In this document: positions 27,647 through 38,364 of the stretch, one piece after another
How positions within the stretch are numbered: the first letter of the stretch is position 1
How the letters are laid out: every line of letters starts with the position of its first letter
Source: Kitasatospora paranensis
GTDB taxonomy: Bacteria; Actinomycetota; Actinomycetes; Streptomycetales; Streptomycetaceae
Direction: 5' to 3'
Length of the DNA: 64,000 nucleotides
Assembly (NCBI RefSeq): GCF_039544005.1
Contig: NZ_BAABKV010000001.1
Location: forward strand, 186,001 to 250,000
Notes under the pieces: generated by a model
What the model was told of the DNA's origin: nothing
Seen by the model: only the letters and a program-made list of their open reading frames with translations
Database searches by the model: none
Made by a program: the position numbers and the translations under genes

Positions 27647-28293
27647 TCCGCGCCATGATCGTCGACGACGACGCCCTCGTCCGCCTCGGCCTGACCGACC
27701 TCCTCAACACCGACGAGAACATCGACGTCGTCGCCCAGGCCACCGACGGACTGCAGGCCATCGAACTGGCTACCACCCAACGCATCGACGTCGCCCTCGT
27801 CGACGTCCGCATGCCCCGCATGGACGGCATTACCGCCATCACCCGACTGCGCGCCCTGCCCCATCCGCCGAAGATCATCACCCTGACCACGTTCGACCTC
27901 GACGAATACGTCTACAACGCCCTCGCCGCAGGCGCCGACGGATTCCTCCTCAAAGACACCGACCCGGCCGAGATCCTGCGCGCCGTCCACCTCGTCGCCA
28001 CAGGCTCCGCCATGCTCCATCCCTCCGCCGCACGCCGCCTCATCGACCGCTACCACCGCACCACACGCCCCCGAACCACTGACGCCGAGAGCCGCATCGC
28101 TGCCCTCACTCCCCGGGAAGGCGATGTGTTGGCCCTGCTTGCCGAGGGCGAGACCAACGCCGACATCGCACACCGCCTCGGCATGCGCGAGAGCACCGTC
28201 AAAGCCCACGTAAGCCGCATCCTGACCACCCTCGACGTCACCAACCGGGTGCAGGCAGCCCTCCTCGCACGCGATGCCGGCCACACACGATGA
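27643..28293 (+). CDS. LuxR/NarL-family response regulator
   Basis: 216 aa, intact. Receiver domain with DDD at 8-10, phospho-acceptor Asp54 (ALVDVRMPRMDG), T in LTTFD and K in LLKD; LuxR-type HTH near residues 147-205 (LTPREGDVLALLAEGETNADIAHRL, STVKAHVSRIL). GTG 27643 overlaps the kinase stop when that gene is restored, as expected for a kinase-regulator pair. The palindrome 26435-26454 is a reasonable candidate binding site. Confidence 0.9.
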   Translation: MIRAMIVDDDALVRLGLTDLLNTDENIDVVAQATDGLQAIELATTQRIDVALVDVRMPRMDGITAITRLRALPHPPKIITLTTFDLDEYVYNALAAGADGFLLKDTDPAEILRAVHLVATGSAMLHPSAARRLIDRYHRTTRPRTTDAESRIAALTPREGDVLALLAEGETNADIAHRLGMRESTVKAHVSRILTTLDVTNRVQAALLARDAGHTR

Positions 28294-28329
28294 ACAACTC
28301 CGGAGGCAGTCGCGGAGGGACACGCCTGA

Positions 28330-29694
28330 AAGATCGTGTAAGTCCGTGATGTGACGGTCTGGCCGGAGGCTCGGCCTCGGGCCTCTGGCCAGGCGGAACG
28401 GGCGAGTCATGACGGAGAAGACGTTGCCGAGTGCTGCGGCGACCGGGGAGGCGTTGGTCGGCGAGGTCGTCGAGCGGTTGATGGACAGCGCGGACGCCTC
28501 CGGGGCGGCCCTACTGGGCGAGGGCGGGCTGCTGACGGAAATCACCCGGGCCGCGCTGGAGCGGGCCCTGGAAGCGGAGAAGGCAGAGCACCTGGGCTAC
28601 GAGATGACCCGGCAGGTCGCGGCTCGGGCAATTCCCGCAGTAGGACCTCGCTCAAAACCGTGCTCCCCGATGTCGGCGCGGTCACCGCGGCGGTGCCCCG
28701 GGATCGCAACGGCGACTTCGAACCGCAGCTGGTGCCGAGGAGCGGGCGGCGGGTGGCCGGGTTCAACGACCGGATTCTGTCGCTGTATGCGCGCGGCATG
28801 AGTGTGCAGGACATCCGCTCGCACTTGGCCCAAATCTACGGGGTCGAGGTCAGTCGGGATTTGATCAGCAAGCTCACCGACGCGATCGTCGACGAGCTGG
28901 TGAGCCGGCAGAACCGCCCGCTGGACGCTGTCTGGCCGATCATCTACATCGACGCGCTGTGGGTGAAGATCCGGTCCGGCTCGGTGGTTTCCAAACCGGT
29001 CCACCTGGCCGTCGGCGTCGACATGGACCGGCGCAAGGACGTGCTGGGGTGTGGGTCGGTGACGGCGGCGAGGGCGCCACCACGTGGATGGCCGTGCTGA
29101 CCGAACTGCGCAACGGCGGCATCGAGGACGTGTGCATCGTCTGCTGCGACGGGTTGAAGGGTCTGCCCGACGCGGTGACCGCGATCTGGCCTCGTGCGAC
29201 GGTCCAGACGTGCGTGATCCACCTGGTCCGCACATCATTGCGGCTCTCCTCGAGCAAGGACCACTCCACGCTGGTCTCGGCCCTGCGGGCTGTCTGTATC
29301 GCGCCGACAGAGCAGGCCGCCCAACGGGCCCTCGATCAGTTCACTGCTTCCGAGCTGGGCGAACGCTACCCGGCCGTGGCCCGCACCTGGCGGACGGCCT
29401 GGAGCGAGTTCACGCCCTACCTCGCGTTTCCGCCAGCCATAAGGAGGGTTGTCTACTCGACGGACATGGTCGAGTCGATCAACTCCCGGCTCCGGAAGGC
29501 GACCCGCAACCGCGGCCACTTCCCCTCCGAGCAGGCCGCATTGAAGCTGCTCTACCTTGCGGTCCGAGAACAGATCGACCCGAAGGCACGCGACGTCAAC
29601 CACGTCGCCACACACCGGAAGGAGGCGCTGAACCAGTTCTCACTATTCTTCGCGGACCGGCTCAGCATGCGACAGCCCCTTGCGACTTACACGA
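28330..29694 (+). mobile_element. IS256-family insertion sequence, damaged
   Basis: TCGTGTAAGTC (28334-28344) at the left and GACTTACACGA (29684-29694) at the right are inverted 11-bp ends, consistent with IS256-type termini. Outside this core the two ends differ, so the outer part of the right end seems lost. A mutator-type transposase lies between. I could not define a target duplication. Confidence 0.6.
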
Positions 29695-29771
29695 AGTCGC
29701 TGACACGCCCGGGTCATCGGGCGCCGGACCGGTCCTCGAAGAACAGCGAGGACCGGTCCGGCGCCCGATGA
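28409..29771 (+). pseudogene. IS256-family (mutator type) transposase with two frameshifts
   Basis: Three frames make one protein: an N-terminal part (GEVVERLMDSADASGAALL, HLGYE), a central part from DPAGRGSGNSR through QLVPRSGRRVAGFNDRILSLYARGMS and YIDALWVKIRSG, and a C-terminal part from WVGDGGEGATTWMAVL through ESINSRLRKATRNRGHFPSE. Single missing bases near 28607 and 29049 explain the shifts. The D-D-E set of IS256 (IYIDAL, VCCDGLKGL, MVESINS) is present. The last frame runs past the usual family end into the hairpin at 29711-29774, so the 3' end is altered too. Confidence 0.75.
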
Positions 29772-29774
29772 CCC
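29711..29774. repeat. 28-bp perfect inverted repeat (64-bp hairpin)
   Basis: 29711-29738 and 29747-29774 are perfect inverted copies around an 8-nt loop (AAGAACAG); the arms include GGGCGCCGGACCGGTCCTCG. Near-repeats GAAGTCGCTGACAC (29693-29706) and GGAGTCGCTGTCAC (29789-29802) flank it in direct orientation. It may serve as a bidirectional terminator between the transposase and the mannosidase operon. Confidence 0.7.
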
Positions 29775-29833
29775 AGTGTGACCTGCGCGGAGTCGCTGTC
29801 ACTTCTGATTGTTCACGGTTTGGCGGTGGGTGG

Positions 29834-32547
29834 TTATGGGGTGGTGAGTCGGAGGGTGGTGAGGGCGTGCGGGGGCATGGGGAGGTGGAGGGGGCCGGGG
29901 GCGTGGGGTATGTCGGTGGGTGTTTCGTCGAGGCGGGTGGGGGTGGCGCGGGTGTGGGGTGGGAGGTCGATGTGGGCGGTGGCGGGGTGTCGGGTGGGGT
30001 TGGAGATCCGCAGGATCAAACCGTTACCGTCCTCGGCGCATTTGAGTGCGGTCAGGCGGGCGCCGCGGATCCGCAGGCCGGGGTGGCGGGTGGGGGCGGG
30101 GTCCGTGCCGGGGCGGAGCTGGAGGGCGCACAGGGGCACGGTGGCGTGGTCGGCGAGGTCGGCGAGTGCGCTGTCGTGGTGGGCGGGGGTGCCGGTGGTG
30201 AGGGTGAGGTGCCAGCTGTGGGGGCGGTGGCACTGGGCCTGGGGGTGGCGAGCATGGGGCCGGCGCCGGTGGTGCGGGTGGTCAGGTCGAAGCGGGAGAG
30301 CCAGCCGACGGAGCGCAGAAGGGTGATGACGAGTTCGTCGTGTCCGGAGGGGCTGGCGTCGGCGGCGATGCCGGTGCGTTCGGGCAGGCCGGCGGCGGCG
30401 ACGGCGATCCGGTGCGGGCCGTGGCCGATCGCGGCGACGCTCTGGACGGGAGCGCAGCCGTGTTCGGCCTCGTGGGCGCGTTCAGTGGGCAGAGGGCCGA
30501 GGTCGGGGCCGACGGGGTGGTCGATGAGGCTGTAGTGGGTGTCGGCGGTCCACCACCGTGCCCCCGGACCGGAGTCGGACGTGGGATCGGGGGTGGGGGT
30601 GGGGGTGGGGGTGGGGAAGTGGACGCGCAGGCGGTGGTCGTCGGCGGTGTTGTCCAGGGACAGCGTCCAGTTCAGCGGGTCCTGGCCGGACCACCGCTCG
30701 ACGGTGATCGTCAGCGGGACGGGCGTGGTGCGGGTGCCGCGGGCGGCGCGGTCGGGGGCCAGGCCGGCCGGCAGGTCGAGGACCGCGGACAACTCCAGCA
30801 CCGTACGGACCGGGCTGGTGCGGCGGCGGGCGCAGGTCAGCCGCGGGGTGAGCGGGGTGTCGTGGGGGACGGGGTCGAAGTTGTAGGTGTCGCCGCGGTC
30901 GCCCTCGTCGCGCAGGGTCGCCAGACCCGGCATGCTCGTGCCGTCGGGCAGGTGCAGGGTCAGTGACGCGTCGGCCGCGGCCGCCAGCACCGACCCGTCG
31001 GGGAGGTCGAGCGTGGCGACGCCGTCCTCGAGGACGGCGGCCGCGTGCGGTGCGGGTTCCCCGCCCAGGACCACCGTGTGGACGGCGCTTCCCAGCGCCG
31101 GCACGTCGGCCGCCAGCAGCCGCAGCCGGTGCACCAGCACGGGCCGGGAATCGGGCAGCAGGTCGAGGTCCGCCTCGAACGCGGTCTCCTCCCCCACCAC
31201 CTCCGCCTCGAACGGCACCCGGGCCCCGTTCGGACCGTGGACCGCTGCGGGGTGGCGCCCTGGCGCGGTCCGCACCTCGACCGTCACCGGCCCGGTGAAC
31301 GTGTCCGGATGCGGGTTCAGCACCACGAACCGCGCCCGCTCCACCTCGGGGTCCCCGTACAGGCGGGTGTCCAGGCCCGCCGCGCCCAGGGCCCGCCCGA
31401 CCAGATGCCCGGCCGTCTGGCCGACCCGCTCGAAGCGGACCTCGTTCTCCCGGTGCACCTCGTCCACACTGCACCCGCAGATCGAGTCGTGCGGCGAGTT
31501 GCGCAGCAGCAGCTCCCACGCGTGCCGCAGCTCCGCGGCGAGCGTGGCGTCCTCAGGTGCGTGCAGGGCCAGCAGAGGCTCCACCCAGCGCTCCAGCGCC
31601 GTCTGGGCGGCGGCGTTGGCCTGCTTGAGGTACATTCGGGCCGACAGCGTGCCGGGCAGCAGGAACGTCAGCCGGCCCGGCCGGTGCCGCAAGGCGCCCT
31701 CGACCAGCGGCACGCCCCCGCGGTCCGCCGCGGCCCGCACCTCGGCGAAGAACCCGGCCAGTGTGCTCTCGCGCAGCACCACACCCTGCTCGTCGGCGGC
31801 GGCCGCCACGGAGGCGATCGCCCCCACCGGATCCGAGGGGGCGAGGTGGTCCCCGCCGTTCATCAGCAGCCACGGCCCGGGCGTGGCTCGGCCGCGCTCG
31901 GCGGCGGCAAAATCCGACATGCGCTGCGCCCGGCCCGCCGCGCCGTCAGCTCCCGGCCACAGGACCTCGGCCTCGTGATAGCCCTGGTTCGCGGCCAGGA
32001 CCTCGGAGCCGTCCGGTGAACGCCACCGGAACCTCGCCAGCCCCGCCGGAGCCCCCCGCCACACCAGAGCCATGTCCATCCCGAACCCGTTCAGGATCCG
32101 CGGCAGATCCGCCGGATGCCCGAACGTGTCCGGGCAATACCCCACATCGGCAAGCGCACCCACCCGTGCCCCCCACCGCCGCGCCGTCAACAGATTCCGC
32201 ACCAGGTTCTCACCCGACACCAGCTGATTGTCCGCCAGCACATGCCAAGGACCCAGCGTCAACCGCCCCGCCCGCGCATGGCCGGCGAGCCGATCCGCGA
32301 GATCCGGACGCAACGCCTCGATGTCCGCCAACACGATCGTCTGCCCGTCCAGATGGAAGGTCGACATCCGGCCGTCGTCGAGCTCCTCGCAGATCCGCTC
32401 GGCGAGCTCGACCAGCCGCGCGCGGAACGACTCGAACGGTCGGTACCACTCCCGGTCCCAATGCACATGCGTCACCACATGGCAGTCCACTGTCGTCGGC
32501 TGCGCGGTGGCGGCGTCGTCCGTTCCGTGGTCGGTGAGGTTGGTCAC
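29834..32547 (-). CDS. GH38 alpha-mannosidase (MngB-like), frameshift near the 3' end
   Basis: 904 aa when restored. THVHWDREWYRPFE (about residue 22) is the metal-binding start of bacterial GH38 enzymes; CPDTFGHPADLPRIL carries the catalytic Asp region; NSPHDSICGCSVDEVH is the conserved late motif with the metal His/Asp. A beta-sandwich C-terminus follows. One C missing in the run at 30241-30245 separates GPMLATP from QAQCHRPHSWHL and the native end LTTLRLTTP. GTG 32547 follows GGAGG by seven bases and overlaps the nanE stop. GH38 enzymes remove alpha-mannosides; here it is last in the sugar operon. Confidence 0.8.
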
Positions 32548-33272
32548 GGCTGGTCCTCCGGAGTGGTGTGGGCCGCGAGCGCGGCAGAGAAACGAGCGGT
32601 CAACGCGGCCGGGCGGGTGATCGCCCCGCCGACCACCACTGTGTGCGCCCCCGCCGCAATCGCCGCGGACGCTTCGTCGGGGGTGGAGATCCGGCCCTCG
32701 GCGACGACCGGCACCAACAGGGCCGCGGCCAGCGCCCGCACCAGATCCAGGTCCGGCCCCGGCACATCCGGGCTCTCGGGGGTGTAGCCGGACAGGGTGG
32801 TCCCCACGAGATCCGCCCCTGCCTCGGCGGCCGCAACACCCTCCCCGAAGGTCGACACGTCCGCCATCACCAGGACCCCGCACCGGTGCAGCGAAGCAAT
32901 GGTCTCCGCCAGCGTCAGACCGTCGCGGCGCGGCCGGCCGGTCGCGTCCAGCGCAACGATGTCGGCGCCGGCATCGGCGACGGCAAGGGCGTGCCGCAGG
33001 GTCGGCGTGATGTAGACGCCCTCGTCCCCGTCCTTCCACAGGCCGATGATCGGCAGCGAGACGGCCGACCGTACGGCCGCGATGTCCGCCAGGCCGTTCA
33101 GCCGTAGCCCCACCGCACCCCCCGCCTCGGCCGCCAACGCGAGCTGCACCATGAAGTGCGGCCCGTGCAACGGCTCGCCGGGCAGTGCCTGGCACGAGAC
33201 GACGAGGCCACCGGCCAGGCCAGCCGGCAGGGCCGGCCTCCGGGAGGTGCGGGTCACGATGTCGGTGGGCAC
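32544..33272 (-). CDS. nanE: NanE-like N-acylglucosamine-6-phosphate 2-epimerase
   Basis: 242 aa TIM-barrel. GGLVVSCQALPGEPLHGPHFM opens the family; VSLPIIGLWKD with the active-site Lys, GADIVALDATGRPRRDG, VLVMADVSTF, LVGTTLSGYT and VPVVAEGRI are all present. It converts ManNAc-6-P to GlcNAc-6-P, feeding amino-sugar catabolism. GTG 33272 has AGGAG upstream, but the frame is open through into the preceding oxidoreductase with no stop between them. The stop overlaps the GH38 start. Confidence 0.85.
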   Translation of the reverse strand: MPTDIVTRTSRRPALPAGLAGGLVVSCQALPGEPLHGPHFMVQLALAAEAGGAVGLRLNGLADIAAVRSAVSLPIIGLWKDGDEGVYITPTLRHALAVADAGADIVALDATGRPRRDGLTLAETIASLHRCGVLVMADVSTFGEGVAAAEAGADLVGTTLSGYTPESPDVPGPDLDLVRALAAALLVPVVAEGRISTPDEASAAIAAGAHTVVVGGAITRPAALTARFSAALAAHTTPEDQP

Positions 33273-35083
33273 TGTCTGCTTCTCCTGGTTCGGTTTCCTT
33301 CGGCGGACGCCCGCCTCGGGCCCATCCAGAACCCGCAGCACCTCGGCCCCGAGAACGGCAACGACGTCCTGCCACGGCGCTCCGGCGGGCACGGTGTCGG
33401 CCACTGCCCCCGCACCCGGGACAAGCGTGTTCGCGGCACCGACCAGCGCCGCCCGCTCCCCCGCGTCCACCGGCTCCGCCGGATCCACCGTCAACCTCCC
33501 GGCACGGGCACCCGCGATTCCTCCCGCAGCTGCCAGCAGGTGGCCCGGCACGAACAGAGGATCCGCCGGGTCGAGGTCGGTGAGCCACGCCAGCGGAACC
33601 CCGCGCCGCACCAGCCCGAGCTGGGCGAGCGTCAGCTCCTCGCGCCGGGAGACGACGTCGCGCGGTGTCGCACCGCGGGCCAGCGCCTGCGCGGCGAGGA
33701 CACCCGCGGCCTCGCCCACCGCCCACTCCCCGTGGTGCACCCGGTAGGCCGAGGCGGCCACCTGCGTGGCGGCCAGGTTCTTGGCCGCGGCCAGCAGGTT
33801 CACCGGCTCCGCGGGAACAAGCGCCGACAACGGCACCTGGAACGGCGCGGTCGGTGCGTACGCGGACTCGGGATGCCCGATCCTTGCGTGCAGATCCATG
33901 TGATAGAAGGCGAGGCCCCCGCTGTCCGGGAGGTTCGCCGCCCGGGCCCGGCCGTCCACCGGCTCCAGGTCCTGCTGACGAACCGGTGTCCTCGACGCCA
34001 GACGGCGCGACTCCCGCACGTACGGCTCCACCGCCAGCCCGTCCGGAGCTCCCGCCACGTCCGCCACCAGGCGCAGGCCCGGGTAGCCATACCCGCTACC
34101 GTCGTCGCGGGGGCACTCGGTCTGCAGCCAGTGCAGGAACGCCAGCGACAACTGCCGCGACTCGCTCCGGGCCCGCCCGGGCTCGTGGATCAGGGAGGCA
34201 TCGGCGTAGTCGTTGCCGGACCAGTTGATCAGCGCAACGTCCCGAGTGTCGAACCGGCCACCCTCCAGCAACCGGCGGTATGTCCAGAACGGCGGATGCC
34301 CGTCCGGGCCGTCCGTGAACATGCGGTACCGGTGTTGCCGATCGTCCCAGCCCGCGATCTCCAGCGTGAACGGCTGCCCCGCGCGCCACCGCTCGTACCC
34401 CACGGGCCGCGGCCCGGTGTGGTCCTCACCCGGGCAGTACTCGACCAGGAACCCCGTGGTACAGGACTGCACGGCATGCGGCTGCGGCCCACCCGGCAGC
34501 GCAAGGCTCTCGTCGAACGCCGCCCGGCCCTCCGAACCCACCACCCACGGCGCGCCGGCCAATGGCAGGAGCTCACCACAGTCCGTCGCGTCCAGGAACA
34601 CCTCTGCACGCACCGTCAGTTCACCGCCCCGCGTGTCGCGCAGGCGGACTTCGCCGATGCTGTCGCACGTCCGCGCGACCCCAACCGGGCGCACGCCCGT
34701 CACCACGCGGAGTCGACCGGACTCGCGATGGGGGGCGAGCATCGCGTCGACGACCCGCACCGCGGCGGCCGGCTCGAAGCACAGCCGGCTCACCCAGCCG
34801 CCCCCGGGTTGGCCACGCCACCGTACTCCGCGCGCAGTCTGCGGCGCAGCTCACGGTAGGAGGCGGAGGCGCCACCGCGCTCCTCGACGTGGGGATGTTC
34901 GTCGAGGGCCGGCACCAGCTGGGTGGTGATCTGACCGCCGAGAACAGACTGCTCGCACGTCAGCACGACGCTCCGCCCGGCGTCCGCGGCGGCCAGTGCC
35001 GCCGCCACGCCTCCCAGGCCACCGCCGATGACGGCGACCTCGGCCTGCACCTGTCCGCGGGATGTGTCGTCCTGCCGGTTCAT
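33273..35083 (-). CDS. FAD-dependent oxidoreductase, frameshift, open into nanE
   Basis: About 600 aa. AEVAVIGGGLGGVAAALAAADAG is the FAD-binding Rossmann motif, EQSVLGGQITTQLVPALDEH follows as in the FAD_oxidored group, and AEVFLDATDCGELLPLAG and NLLAAAKNLAATQVAASAYR are typical later. One missing base in C5 34801-34805 joins YGGVANPGG to GWVSRLCFEP. No stop codon separates it from nanE, so either a base error hides the stop or the two are fused. Such flavoproteins occur in sugar-catabolic operons, possibly oxidising a sugar or polyol. ATG 35083 overlaps the DUF4127 stop. Confidence 0.75.
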
Positions 35084-36602
35084 CGGGAGTTCTCCGTGCT
35101 GGTGTCGGTCAGGGTGAAGTCGACCTCGAAGGTTCGCGACCAGGGAAGTCGCACCGATGCGGTGTCGACGGTCAGCTGCGCGAATCCGGGCAGTTCGGCA
35201 CGGCGCGCGACCAGGCCCGCCGCGATGTCGCCGTACACGGTGTGCCCTGGCGGCACATGGTCGTGCCGGGTCGGATCGCTTCCTAGCAGCCTGCGGACGC
35301 GGGCCCGCTCACTGCTCATCCACCCCCAGTCCTCGACCAGACGGTGCAGGAGCAGACGGCGGTGGGCCTGTTCATCGAAGTGCCCGGCCCGGCGGGCGGC
35401 CACGGCGGCGACGATGTGCGCGGCCACCGTGCCGAGCGTGTTGCCCGCCGTGTTCCAGCCGGCGTACGCCGTCAACCGCTCCAGCACGCGCTCTGCCGCG
35501 AGCGCGGCTACCAGCTGGGGGTCGGCGCCGTTGGGCTGGGCGCAGTCGGCGACGGCCACCTCGTGCCCGGCGTCTAGAAGCTCTGCCGCGCGGCGGGCGA
35601 GCGCTCGCGCCGCGGTGGGGTCGGTGCCGGAGGGCGGGGCGACAGCCCAGTCGCCGGCGCCGTCCGGGGTATGCACCAGCAGCACCACGTCGGGCGGGGC
35701 GCCCTCCCGGCCGCCAGGCGGCGCGGGGTTGCCCCGCACGCCTCCAACTGGCGGGCGGCGGTGGTGCCCACTGGCACGTTCTCGTAGGCGGCGACGCGTT
35801 CCAGGCCGGCCGGGTCGGCAGCTTCCACGCGCACCATCGGCGGTGGACCGCCCAGCATGTCCAGCAGGGTGCGGGCAACCAGGGCGGTGCACGCCTCGTC
35901 CGCGCCGGGGCGGACGGTGATGCGCTCCCGGAGACCGAGCCAGGAGGTCCACCCGTCCAGCCAGTGCAGCTCCGCTGTGGCCAGACCCTCGACCGCGGTG
36001 TCGTCGGCCCCGACCACCAGCGAGCGCAACGTGCCGTCCGCGACCAGCTCCATCGCCGCCAGGTTGACGGCATGGTTGCGGACCCGCCGGGTCACGAAGT
36101 CCGCCCGCACCTCGGGCGGCACGGGAGGCTCCCCTCCGGGGGCTGCCGACCGTGCCGGGTCGCCGCAGGCGCGGTGGAGTGCGGCGGACAGCCGGTGCAG
36201 GGCCGGCCCGTGCGGGTCCCAGTAGTCGGGTTCCTCCATGGCGTCGGACGAATCCGGGGTCCGCGTGATCAGCGTGACGGCACGGACCGGGGTGCCGCGC
36301 GCGGCAAGTATCCCGAGCGGCTGCCAGGCCGCGGTGACCGCAGCGACGGAGGCGGGCCGGGTACGCGAGGCGATGAGTCCGCCGAATCCGAGCGTCTCCA
36401 GCGACACCACGGCGGCGTCCGCGGCCGTGGCTGTGAGCCACTCCCCGATCAGCTGTGGGCTGCCCGGGCGACGCAGCGAGGGCATCGCCGTGGCAGGCGG
36501 AACCAACAGGTCCACCCCGGCCACTGCGGCCACCAGGCGCGGCAGCCGGGCACAGGCGGGTCGTTCGTCCAGTGGGACCAGGGCGATCCGGGGGCGGCTC
36601 AC
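35080..36602 (-). CDS. DUF4127 family protein, frameshift
   Basis: About 507 aa. VSRPRIALVPLDERPACARLP at the start, SLETLGFGGLIASRTR, WDPHGPALHRLS, DDTAVEGLA and AYAGWNTAGNTLGTVAAHIV are DUF4127 signatures; the family is uncharacterised but recurs beside carbohydrate transport genes. One G missing in C3 35706-35708 joins RRLAAGR to EGAPPDVVLLVHTPDG. GTG 36602 overlaps the ROK stop, and the TGA overlaps the oxidoreductase ATG. The conserved D-E-R and N-T-x-G-N-T patterns suggest an enzyme rather than a structural protein. Confidence 0.75.
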
Positions 36603-37592
36603 AGGACGACCTCGTTCCGCTCGGTGCTGGCCGGGTGGGCGAGCAGCGTCCGGGCCTCTACTGCGGCCCCGATCAGCACGGCATCGGCGTCCATGGACGA
36701 GCGCACTACCGGCACGCGGGTCAGCAGGGGAAGGGCGTTCCTGGTGAGGGCCTCGCGCAGTCCGGCCTCGAACCAAGGGCCTGCTGCGGCCGCGCCGCCG
36801 CCGAGCACCACCAGGTCGGGGTCCAGCAGCGCGATCACACCGGCGAGGGCGACCCCAAGTGCCGCGCCGCCTGCCTCGATGGCAGCACGGGCCTCCCCGT
36901 GCCCGGCGCGGGCCAGGGCCGCCGCGGCCTGCAGATCGGGAATGTCGTGCCCGGGCAGGCGGCGCTGGGCCTCGGCGGTCATCGCGGGTCCGGCCGCGAG
37001 CGCCTCCACGTGCCCGCTGGCCCCGCACGGGCATGGGCGGAGCTCGGCGCCCGGAACCGGCACATGCCCGACGTGGCCGGCCGCGCCGCCGGCGCCGCGC
37101 AGGACCCGGCCGTCGACCAGCACCGCGCCACCGATACCGGTGCCGGCCATCACCGCGACGGCGACCGAGGCTCCACGGGCTACGCCGTGGGCGCTCTCAC
37201 CGGCCAGGAATGCCTGCACATCGCCCAGTACGGTGGCGGGCACCTGGAATTCCTGCTCGGCGGCGTCGGCGACGTCGGTGTCGGCCCAGCCCGGGAGGGC
37301 GGACGTCGCGGAGCGGATCCGGCGCCCGGTGGGGTCGACGACGCCCGCCGTTCCGAACCCGACCGCCACCGGCGGGGTGCTGCCCGAGCGCTCGACGGCG
37401 TTCTCCGACGCGGTCCGGGCGAGCCGCAGCGCGGCCGCCAGAATTGCCTGGCCCCTGCGCTGCGGGCGTGGGGGCGGTGACCCGGGCGACGAGCCGGCCA
37501 TCGTCTAGGACGACAGCGGCGCTGGTCTTGGTTCCGCCGATGTCGACGGCGAGCACCGGACCCTTGGCTCCGGTGGGTGACGTGATACTCAT
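36599..37592 (-). CDS. ROK-family sugar kinase (NanK/GlcNAc-kinase-like), frameshift
   Basis: About 330 aa. AVDIGGTKTSAAVVLDDGRL is the ROK phosphate-binding motif; VMAGTGIGGAVLVDGRVLRG, then HVPVPGAELRPCPCGASGHVEAL with the ROK zinc-type Cys/His cluster, and LVVLGGGAAAAG follow. With NanE in the operon, ManNAc or a related hexosamine is the likely substrate. Frame shifts near C4 37453-37456 (one extra base or two missing), joining APTPAAQG to QAILAAALRLARTA. ATG 37592 overlaps the GntR stop. Confidence 0.8.
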
Positions 37593-38364
37593 GTATGGCG
37601 TTCCCGGGTGATGGTGAATCGGAAGTCGTAGCGATCGGCGCGGTAGAGGCTGACGGCCCGTTCGACGGCGCGCCCGCGCGCGTCGCGGGTGACGCGTTCC
37701 ACGTGCAGGGCGGGGAACTGCGGCGGCACCTTGAGCAGGGCGGCCTGGGCGGCGTCCACCACGGTGGCGCGCACGGTCTGCTCCGCGGATTCGGGAGCCG
37801 CGCCGGCCCGCTCGAGCCAGTGGTAGAGCGAGGTGGGCTCGCCGTGGTCGAGAAGCCCCGGCACGAGCGATTCGGGCAGCCAGACGTTCTCGAGACACAT
37901 GGGCTCTCCGTCGGCGGTCCGCAGCCGCTCGAGGTGGACAAGCGGCGCTCCCGGCTCGACGAACAGGTCCCGCGCATTCACGACGTCCGCCGGGACGCGT
38001 TCCATGAGGATCATGCGCCCCGCCGGCGTCATGCGTCGCGCCCGGATGTCCTCGGAGAACGACGTCAGCCGCAAGGACTTGCTGATCGTGTCCCGGTCGG
38101 CGACGAAGGTGCCGGAGCCCTGGACACGGTAGATCCGACCCTCCTGGCTGAGCCTCTCGACGGCCCGACGCACCGTGACCCGGCTGACGTCGTAGCGCTG
38201 CATCAGCTCGCGCTCGCTGGGAAGCATGTCGTGGGGCGCGGACGCCTCGACCAGGTCCAGCAGCGATCGGCGCAGGATTTCGTGCTTCGGCTCGCGGGCC
38301 GGGGGACGGCCGCAGCCACGCCCGGTCGTACGGTCCCACGGCTGCCGTCCGTTGTGGTACTCAT
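37589..38364 (-). CDS. GntR/HutC-family regulator with UTRA domain (DasR-like), frameshift
   Basis: 258 aa. GntR winged helix (HDMLPSERELMQRYDVSRVTVRRAVERLSQEGRIYRVQGSGTFV) followed by a UTRA effector domain (LTSFSEDIRARRMTPAGRM, LERLRTADGEPMCLENVWLP, YRADRYDFRFTITRERH). HutC-type regulators of this kind, including DasR, sense phosphorylated amino sugars. ATG 38364 overlaps the permease stop; one missing C at 38301-38305 links the start (MSTTTDGSRG...AAAVP) to PAREPKHEIL. The palindrome at 41681-41698 before the operon resembles a DasR site and is the likely target. Confidence 0.8.

Noticed and set aside
30581..30620. GGGGGTGGG repeats that might be a structured element
   Set aside because: They encode a Pro-Thr repeat linker (PTPTPTPTPDP) within the GH38 gene on the minus strand.
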